From contig CM046001.1 in assembly GCA_025175895.1 (NCBI GenBank), positions 28,096,314 through 28,160,313 of the forward strand: a DNA stretch of 64,000 bases. Reading direction: 5' to 3'. Made by a program: the position numbers and the translations under genes. This DNA is from Wurfbainia villosa (lineage: Eukaryota; Streptophyta; Magnoliopsida; Zingiberales; Zingiberaceae). This document shows, piece after piece, positions 57,879-64,000 of this stretch. Numbering within the stretch: the first letter of the stretch is position 1; every line of letters begins with the position of its first letter. The notes beneath the pieces were generated by a model. It was given only the letters and a program-made list of their open reading frames with translations. It did no database searches and was not told the DNA's origin.

Positions 57879-59468
57879 TTAGCGTGAATCGATCACGCTT
57901 TTAGGAACCCAATATCTATTGGAGCTCCTTGGGTTAACAAGGTATTCTCTAGGGATAACTTCCCTAGATACCTTCCTAATGACCCTTTTAGGCTTTGAAG
58001 CCATAGTCTTTTGGGTCTTTCCTAAGTCAACTCTAGAGGTGACTCCTCCATTGACCTTCTTAGTGACTACATTTGATTTCTTTGAGGTGTTAGCCACTAA
58101 ACATATACCATGGCTAGACTTAAGGATGGCTTCCCTATTAGCCTTGGTTTTCCTAGACTTAGAAATAGTTCCATAATTAAATGGAACATTATGATAAGTC
58201 TTCTTGGGCTTAGGTTTGTCACCCAAACCTTCCTTGCCCTTAGACCATTTTTGAACCTTAGGTCTTGACTTTTGGGCATTTGACCCTAGAATTGAATTTT
58301 CTATGATTCTAAGGGCTTTCTCCATTCTCTCAAGTCTTGACCTCAAGACTTGGTTCTCTAGCTCTAATTTTCCCATTTTTGAATTTTCATTAGGTTTTTG
58401 GGAAAACCTCTTCTTCTTAGGCATGTGCCTAGACTTTTTGGGATTAATACCCAAATTTTCTTCTACTCTCCTAATTGATTTCCTAGGTAGGATAGGTCTA
58501 GTGTTTTGGGTCCTAGGTTTGTCCTTAGAGAAACTAACACGCTTGGCTCCTAAGCAATAGACCTTATTGTTTCTCCTAGCATGCTTTTCATTTATAATTG
58601 CAAGAGAACTAAAATAATTTTTTGCATGCTTTTTGACTTTAGGAATTGAAGGTGCATTAACTAAATGTACCTTAGGGTTAGCTTTAAGAGCTCCCCCTAC
58701 ATGAGTTGCACCTTCTTGCCCTTTCTTCCTCCCCCTAGGGCATTGGCTTCGGTAGTGTCCCTTTTGATTGCATTTGAAGCACACAATGTGCTCTTTGCTC
58801 TTGATTTTGGGAACACCGGCATCGTTTGACTTTGGGTTGACTTTTGGTGTCGATGCCTTCTTCTTAGCCAATTTAGGGCATTTGCTCTTATAATGCCCTT
58901 TCTCCCTACACTCAAAGCATATTATGTGATTTTTATTTAAAATAATAACACTTGAGTTACCTAGGGAGGTGGTGGAGGCCTCTTCATGATCTTCACTTCT
59001 CCCGGATGTGGATGCTTCTTGTTCTTGCTCCGGGATGGAAGATTGCCTTTCCTCCCCCTCAATGCTAGAGGTGGAGGTCTCCACCAAATCATCAACATCT
59101 TCAAATGTTGTGGGTGCTTCTTCTTCGGCATTCTCCTCTTCTTGTGCCGATTGGGAATTTTCTTGGAATTTCATTACCTTATTCCATAATTCCCTTGCAT
59201 CCCTATAATCACCTAACCTAGACCAAATAGTGTTAGGTAACAAATCACTAATCGACTTGATTACCTTGAGATTTGTCTTGAAGTCTTTGATTTGGTCTTG
59301 GGTCCATTTTGACTTCTCAATGGGCTTGTTGTGTTTGTCCCTAGGCATCTCAAAACTGTTTTCTATAATAATCATAAAATCAAAATCGGTTTTGAGATAT
59401 ACCTCCATCCGTTTCCTCCACCAAGAAAAATCTCCATCGAATTTTGGTGGATGGATGAAGCCGGCCAT
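57879..59468 (-). CDS. Intact Gag-like protein of element D, 529 aa, two zinc knuckles
   Basis: The ATG chosen (MAGFIHPPKFDGDFSWWRKR) lies 70 bases after the primer site; the open frame extends upstream through the primer site into the LTR, which is unlikely to be used. The N-terminal part (WWRKRMEVYL, SKWTQDQIKDFK, LWNKVMKF) matches element E, but most of the UBN2 core is absent: after about residue 103 the protein goes straight into an acidic stretch (about 108-160). Two CCHC knuckles follow at 184-197 (CFECREKGHYKSKC) and 230-243 (CFKCNQKGHYRSQC). Then come basic linkers, a coiled coil at about 365-392 (LELENQVLRSRLERMEK) and the end WVPKSVIDSR. No internal stops. Element B has the broken version. 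No pol is present. Confidence 0.88.
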   Translation of the reverse strand: MAGFIHPPKFDGDFSWWRKRMEVYLKTDFDFMIIIENSFEMPRDKHNKPIEKSKWTQDQIKDFKTNLKVIKSISDLLPNTIWSRLGDYRDARELWNKVMKFQENSQSAQEEENAEEEAPTTFEDVDDLVETSTSSIEGEERQSSIPEQEQEASTSGRSEDHEEASTTSLGNSSVIILNKNHIICFECREKGHYKSKCPKLAKKKASTPKVNPKSNDAGVPKIKSKEHIVCFKCNQKGHYRSQCPRGRKKGQEGATHVGGALKANPKVHLVNAPSIPKVKKHAKNYFSSLAIINEKHARRNNKVYCLGAKRVSFSKDKPRTQNTRPILPRKSIRRVEENLGINPKKSRHMPKKKRFSQKPNENSKMGKLELENQVLRSRLERMEKALRIIENSILGSNAQKSRPKVQKWSKGKEGLGDKPKPKKTYHNVPFNYGTISKSRKTKANREAILKSSHGICLVANTSKKSNVVTKKVNGGVTSRVDLGKTQKTMASKPKRVIRKVSREVIPREYLVNPRSSNRYWVPKSVIDSR

Positions 59469-59537
59469 CTTGTAGTGCATAAATAGATGTCGTAGAGGGG
59501 GGATCGATGCGGCGGTTAGTCCTTGAAGAGCGACCTC

Positions 59538-59552
59538 GGCTCTGATACCACT
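59538..59552 (-). promoter_or_regulatory. Primer binding site of element D
   Basis: AGTGGTATCAGAGCC on the minus strand, directly after the 5' LTR; it matches initiator tRNA-Met. Confidence 0.9.
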
Positions 59553-61057
59553 TGTAGGGGATCGATACGGCCGGCTAGAGGGGGGTGAATAGCCCTCGTT
59601 CAATAGATGTCGTAATTCGTTCGTTCTCGTTGCGTTGCTTGTCTACGATTGTCATTAGCGCAGCGGAAACAATAAAACAATAATAATACTAACAACAAAT
59701 AAGCACACGCAAACACACACGATATACGTGGTTCGGAACCGAATGGTTCCTACTCCACGGGCAAGCTCCTCGAGCTCTAGTTATGCGCATGACACTAACT
59801 ATAACACTCCTTTTCGACTACACGTCGGAGGTGGAGAAACCTCTCACAAGCAATTACACTAAGTAATGAAATACAAGCAATACAAAGACAAATACGAAAT
59901 ACACGTAAAGAACACTTTACAACGCTTGCTTTGAATCCTTTGCTTGTTGCTTGCTTTAGATGGCTCTTGAAGGTCTGGAATGCAGCAGCAATTCCCCTCC
60001 AATAGCTTCACAAAAGTCTTTGCGAAATCCTCCAACTCATGCTCCATTTATAACCTGCATCAAGCTGTTTTCGCGCCTATCAGTCGACTGCCAAAAGGCC
60101 CCAGTCGACTGCCCCTGTAGCCGTTGTCTCACAAAGACCAGATCCACGTCGGACAAGTTCCAACGGATCACCTACCAGTCGACTGATGATGCCCATCAGT
60201 CGACTGGTGACCCAGTAGTCGACTGCCTAGTCGGCTACGGAGCATTCTGTGTTCACGACACTCCCATCACGATCGCCATCCTCGTGATCTGCCGACTTTC
60301 GATTGCCATATGTCCATGGCGTGATCGCCAAGCACAAAACCCTAGTCTTACACCAGTCGAACTCTAGTCGACTTGGATCAGTCGAACCGGCACCTATGCC
60401 AGTTGACTGATGTCGGGCAAAACCTCAAACACCAAGTTGTTTGAGCATCCAACCATCGGGTAAACCCTCAAACATCAAGTTTGAGCCTCCGACACTCAGT
60501 CTTAGCCACTTGGCCAAGTCCACCTTATCCCTCATGGAGTTCTCCACCAAAGCTCTCTTCCCTTGGCCTACGTCCCTCGGATGCGCCAAGCGCACGGCTT
60601 CGCAACGCCATCCTTCGCGTCTCATGCCCTAGAAGTATGCTTCCCTTTGGGCTCACTCCATTCGCTCCCCGTCTGGCAGTCCCTCGGATGCACCAAGCGC
60701 ACGGCTTCGCAATGCCATCCTTCACCGACTCAAGGACCCTGAGCCTAGTGAACTTACCAAGTCCTTAAGACTTCCCATATGCACCAAGCGCACGACTTCG
60801 CAATGCATTTCTCACCAAGCACCAAGCGCACGACTTCGCAATTCTTTGGATTTCCCATGCCAAGCACCAAGCGCACGGCTTCGCAATGCTTTGGACTTTA
60901 CCATGCCAAGGCTTCCCCCTTGGACTTCCACACCAAGCTCCATGCTTGGATTTTCCATGCCAACACCATGTTGGACTTTCCCATGACAATCTCATGTCAT
61001 GAGTTTTGTCTATCATCAAAATACCATCAAGGTACTGCTGGGCCGATTGCACCAACA
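59553..61057 (-). repeat. 5' LTR of element D
   Basis: A 1505-bp LTR. It keeps CAGTCGACTG at about 60081, 60101, 60176 and 60197. Near 60680-60880 a unit GCACCAAGCGCACGACTTCG recurs about four times. The outer end GCACCAACA is followed by GAAGG. Confidence 0.93.
60046..60052 (-). promoter_or_regulatory. TATA box of D 5' LTR
   Basis: TATAAAT on the minus strand, between the palindrome array and the LTR end. Confidence 0.5.
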
Positions 61058-61062
61058 GAAGG

Positions 61063-61715
61063 CGGTTCCTTATGCTTCGGTAGTAGGAAGCCTCATGTGT
61101 GCGATGCTATGTACGAGACCAGATAACTGCTTTGCCGTGGGCATGGTCAGTAGATATCAGAGTAATCCAGGATAGGGACATTAGACTACGGTAAAGCATA
61201 TATTGAAGTGCCTGAGAAGGACTAGGGAATATATGCTAGTTTACCGAGCAGACCAATTACTCCCTGTGGGTTACACGGATTTCGACTTCCAATCTGATAG
61301 GGATAACAGTAAGTCTACCTCAGGTTTTGTGTTTACTTTGGGAAGTGGAGCCATTGTATGGAGGAGTGTCAAGCAGAAGTGCATGGCAGACTCCACCATG
61401 AAAGCTGAGTATGCGGCAGCCTCTGAGGGGGCCAAAGAAGCTGTATGGCTCAGGAACATCCTGATGGACTTGGATGTGATTCCTGGTTTGCCCAGTACTA
61501 TCACAATTTATTGTGATAATAATGGTGCAGTTGCAAACTCGAAGGAACCACGAGCCCATAAGGCAAGTAAACACATAGAGCGTAAGTACCACCTGATACG
61601 AGAAATCGTAAAGGAGGTAGAAGTTGTTGTCGCCTAGATTGCATCAGAGGATGACCTGGTAGACCCTTTCACTAAGGCCCTTCTAGCGAGAGCTTTGATA
61701 GGCATGTGGAGGGAA
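61063..61715 (+). pseudogene. Z internal 2 RT end and RNase H
   Basis: Continuation of the gene cut at 36020. It reads GGSLMCAMLC-like RT tail, then RNase H with GYTDFDFQSDRDNSKSTSGFVF, AEYAAASEGAKE and YCDNNGAVANSKEP. TAG stops at 61173 and 61635 are identical to those of internal 1. The polypurine tract AAGTGGGAGAT follows at 61764-61774. Confidence 0.9.
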
Positions 61716-61763
61716 GGGGAATCAGATGTATGGCAGTATGAGGACAGCTTAGTCTTTTAGTAT

Positions 61764-61774
61764 AAGTGGGAGAT
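61764..61774 (+). promoter_or_regulatory. Polypurine tract of Z internal 2
   Basis: AAGTGGGAGAT abuts LTR3. Confidence 0.85.
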
Positions 61775-63909
61775 TATAGGGATGTATACTGAAAAGTCTA
61801 TCTTTTCTATGAACATCTTTATTTTTGAAATAAGAATCACATGATCATTGTTTTCATATTTTTATGCATATTGTCTAATACATTACATTGTAGATAATAT
61901 GGTGTGTGGTGTCACACGGGAGATCATGTTATTGGCTCCTTGTAAAGTATAAGTAAAGGCTCACAACCGAGATGACTTTGGACAAACCATCAGAATAGTT
62001 GTAGTGTGATTTGGTATTGATTTGTCTTGACCATAGAATCACACTAGTGCACTTTGAGTGTATTGAGCAGGATGGACTTAGAGGTGATTCGATTTATTGC
62101 TGACTACATAATCGAATTGGACCTCAGATATTATTTTGTACATGCTCTTAATCCCGATATAATAACGGGCACATATACTTAGTAGTCATCTCTTTGATTT
62201 ACCAATGGGCGAGATTTATAGATTAAATCGATAGGCTCGGTAAGTAGGGAGATGATATTATTTATATGACGTGCTGTTGATTATAAGAGGAAACCGTGTC
62301 CTATATATATTAGGATGATGATGTCCCCTTGAGGAGCTCATAAGGTTCATCATGTAAACCCTGCAGGTGGACTTGGTCCGGCATGATGAAAAGGTTGAGT
62401 GGTACTACTCAAGGAGTTAGATGTTGATTAATTAATGGTCAGTAAATTAATTAATCGAGGGACATTCGAGATCTTAAACACGGGGAGAAAATGTACAAAT
62501 AATATATGGTGCCCATATTATCATATGGGGGTTGGTGAGGTAGATCAATGATGATCCTTTAGTGGATTGGATCATCATTAGTGGATCGGACTTTATGTGG
62601 GCTTGATCCATGGGTGGCCAAGATCCAACTCCTCCTCATGGTCCCTAATGTAGCCTATTAACACCTCATGAAGCTTAGATCCAATGGATGAAAACAAAAC
62701 TCTAGATCCAAAGGTGGAGATTAAATCTCTAGATCCGACGGTTGAGATTAAATCTCTAGATCCGATGGTTGAGATTAAATCCATAGAACCAATGGAAGAG
62801 ATTAAATCATGGCTTGAGCCCAACTCTATAAATAGAGATCATGAAGTGGGCAGCAAGAAGATTATGGCTTAAGGGGATTAGGGTTTGCTTCCATTGGAGA
62901 CTAGGAATCCTAGTTGGTTTAGGATTAGGTTTGGGTGGCTAGGGTTTTGGGAGCTATGGGTGGGCGGCAACTCAAGGAGGTGTTTCTTCTTCTTCCTAAG
63001 GTTTTGGCCGGTTCCTCCCATCTTCCCTCTACCTTGGCTTGTGTTCATCCTAATCTTCTTCCCCTCTTCCATGGTTGGCCATAAAGAGAGCTAGGATTAG
63101 GGTTTGGAGGCTTAGGGTTTAGGAGGCTTTGGTGGCACCAAATAAGGAAGGTTTCTTTCTTCTTCATCCTTTGGTGGCCGGCGCACACAGCCCTATCCCA
63201 GCCCTTGGGCAGCATCCAAAGACCCCTTTTCCTTCTCCTTAGGTGGTGGAAACAAGATATAGGGCTTTCCCTTGGTGTCTTGGCCGGTTTCCACCATTAT
63301 CTCCTTCTCCTTGTTGGCCGGCGGCAAGCATTTCTTTTGTTGCTTGTTGGTTGGCTATAGGAAGGAGATGAGCTTTGTTTCTATTCTTCCTTTTGCTTTG
63401 GAAGAGCAAGGAAGAAAGATTTGCGATCTAGGAGCTTCGACTTTTGGTAGAGTGTTGCCCACACGACGTCCGAAAGGAGGAAGGTCATACATTAGAAGAT
63501 CAAGAGGTATATCGATTCTCTAATTTTTATATGTTACATGTTTGTATTTGTTTTTCAACTATGAGCATGATATAAATTTGTACATGGATAAATAATACTT
63601 GGATCCCGAGCATAAACACAAAAACTGGCGATCCAGACATCGTCTATTCCGCGGCTACTCGTAGTATAGAGGATGGTCGCTTGAACAACTAGTTTGTTCA
63701 AGTGACCTCTCTCAACGAATAGCACGACGATGACTTGGTTGTTTGGGCAATCCTTTTTGTCTAGGATTAAATTTTTTAATCCGGGGACATCGAGGGGATC
63801 GCCATGAACAAACAACCAAGGTGAAGTGGGAAGCGAAGTTTTCCCTCACGGACTCGATAAGCTAAACCATTAAATTGGTATGAGAGCTTCTGGGGCAAAA
63901 ACCCCTTCA
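61775..63909 (+). repeat. Z LTR3
   Basis: A 2135-bp LTR, starting TATAGGG like LTR2 and ending CCCCTTCA before the outer GTCCG duplication. The minisatellite lies at about 62687-62808. Confidence 0.92.
62827..62834 (+). promoter_or_regulatory. TATA box of Z LTR3
   Basis: TATAAATA after the minisatellite, as in LTR1 and LTR2. Confidence 0.5.
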
Positions 63910-64000
63910 GTCCGACGGTCCCTTGGATGAACCAAGCGCACAACTTCCGCAATGCCTTCCTTCACCGACTCAAGGATCCAAGCCATGAGATGGTGAACCC
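63910..64000 (-). repeat. LTR of element Y, continuation
   Basis: After the GTCCG duplication the sequence matches element E at 56626-56715 (ACGGTCCCTTGGATGA, CACCGACTCAAGG). It is the rest of the LTR broken at 14992. By comparison with E roughly 130 more bases of this LTR should lie outside the window. Confidence 0.85.

Larger units (their letters stand above)
36021..61057 (-). mobile_element. Element D: gag-only SIRE-like retrotransposon, minus strand
   Basis: GAAGG flanks D at 36016-36020 and 61058-61062, and the copia RT/RNase H of Z is continuous across it when compared with internal 1. The 3' LTR is 36021-37243 plus 50563-50797, cut by Athila element C. The 5' LTR is 59553-61057. The primer binding site is at 59538-59552 and the polypurine tract next to 50798. 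The internal part without element E is about 3.2 kb and carries one intact gag gene but no pol. It belongs to the same family as B. Confidence 0.93.
14993..63909 (+). mobile_element. Element Z: copia tandem LTR1-internal1-LTR2-internal2-LTR3
   Basis: Z starts TGTAGGGATG at 14993 and ends CCCCTTCA at 63909, with GTCCG directly on both sides (14988-14992 and 63910-63914). The flanking Y LTR is continuous across it when compared with element E. Three LTRs of about 2.13 kb (14993-26367 with W inside, 30817-32951, 61775-63909) separate two copia internal regions. Both units share an integrase deletion and three nonsense codons, so the array most simply arose by unequal exchange within one insertion. 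W lies in LTR1 and D in internal 2. The coding order PR-INT-RT-RH is that of Ty1/copia; the clade looks Tork/Angela-like but is not proven. Confidence 0.88.

Overview
The window looks like repeat-rich nuclear DNA of a flowering plant. It is built almost entirely from LTR retrotransposons inserted into one another, and I see no intact host gene, rRNA, tRNA or CRISPR. The families are typical of angiosperms: Athila-type Ty3/gypsy, Ty1/copia of one family, and SIRE-like elements that keep only a gag gene. A monocot is plausible but cannot be shown from the sequence.

The layout is a stack of insertions, read from flanking 5-bp target-site duplications (TSDs) and from reading frames that resume after each insert. 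Element A (Athila, + strand, 1-10546) carries pol and an env-like ORF. Its integrase is cut by element B (gag-only, 1408-8040, TSD TATAT) and its env-like ORF by element X. X is seen as one LTR (10547-13737), itself cut by solo LTR S (11745-13621, TSD CTTGT), plus a short leader. The leader is cut by Y, a minus-strand LTR starting at 13901. Y is split at 14992/63910 by Z, a copia element spanning 14993-63909 (TSD GTCCG).

Z is a tandem array LTR1-internal1-LTR2-internal2-LTR3. LTR1 is cut by W, a decayed minus-strand relative (16067-25304, TSD GTGGG). Internal2 is cut at 36020/61063 by D, a minus-strand gag-only element (36021-61057, TSD GAAGG). D's 3' LTR is cut by C, a minus-strand Athila (37244-50557, TSD AGCAC). 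D's 3' non-coding part is cut by E, another minus-strand gag-only element (51354-56845, TSD CTTAA). The nesting A>X>Y>Z>D>C or E is six levels deep.

The only long undamaged reading frames are the gag genes of D (529 codons) and E (577 codons); both elements lack protease, integrase and reverse transcriptase and would need enzymes in trans. A, B, C, W and both Z units carry stops, frameshifts or deletions. The most unusual content is a fragment of a plant P4-type phospholipid flippase gene inside C, between integrase and 3' LTR. Also notable are arrays of the palindrome CAGTCGACTG in the SIRE-like LTRs, replaced in sister LTRs by GATCG-containing blocks, and the Z tandem whose two units share the same inactivating lesions.
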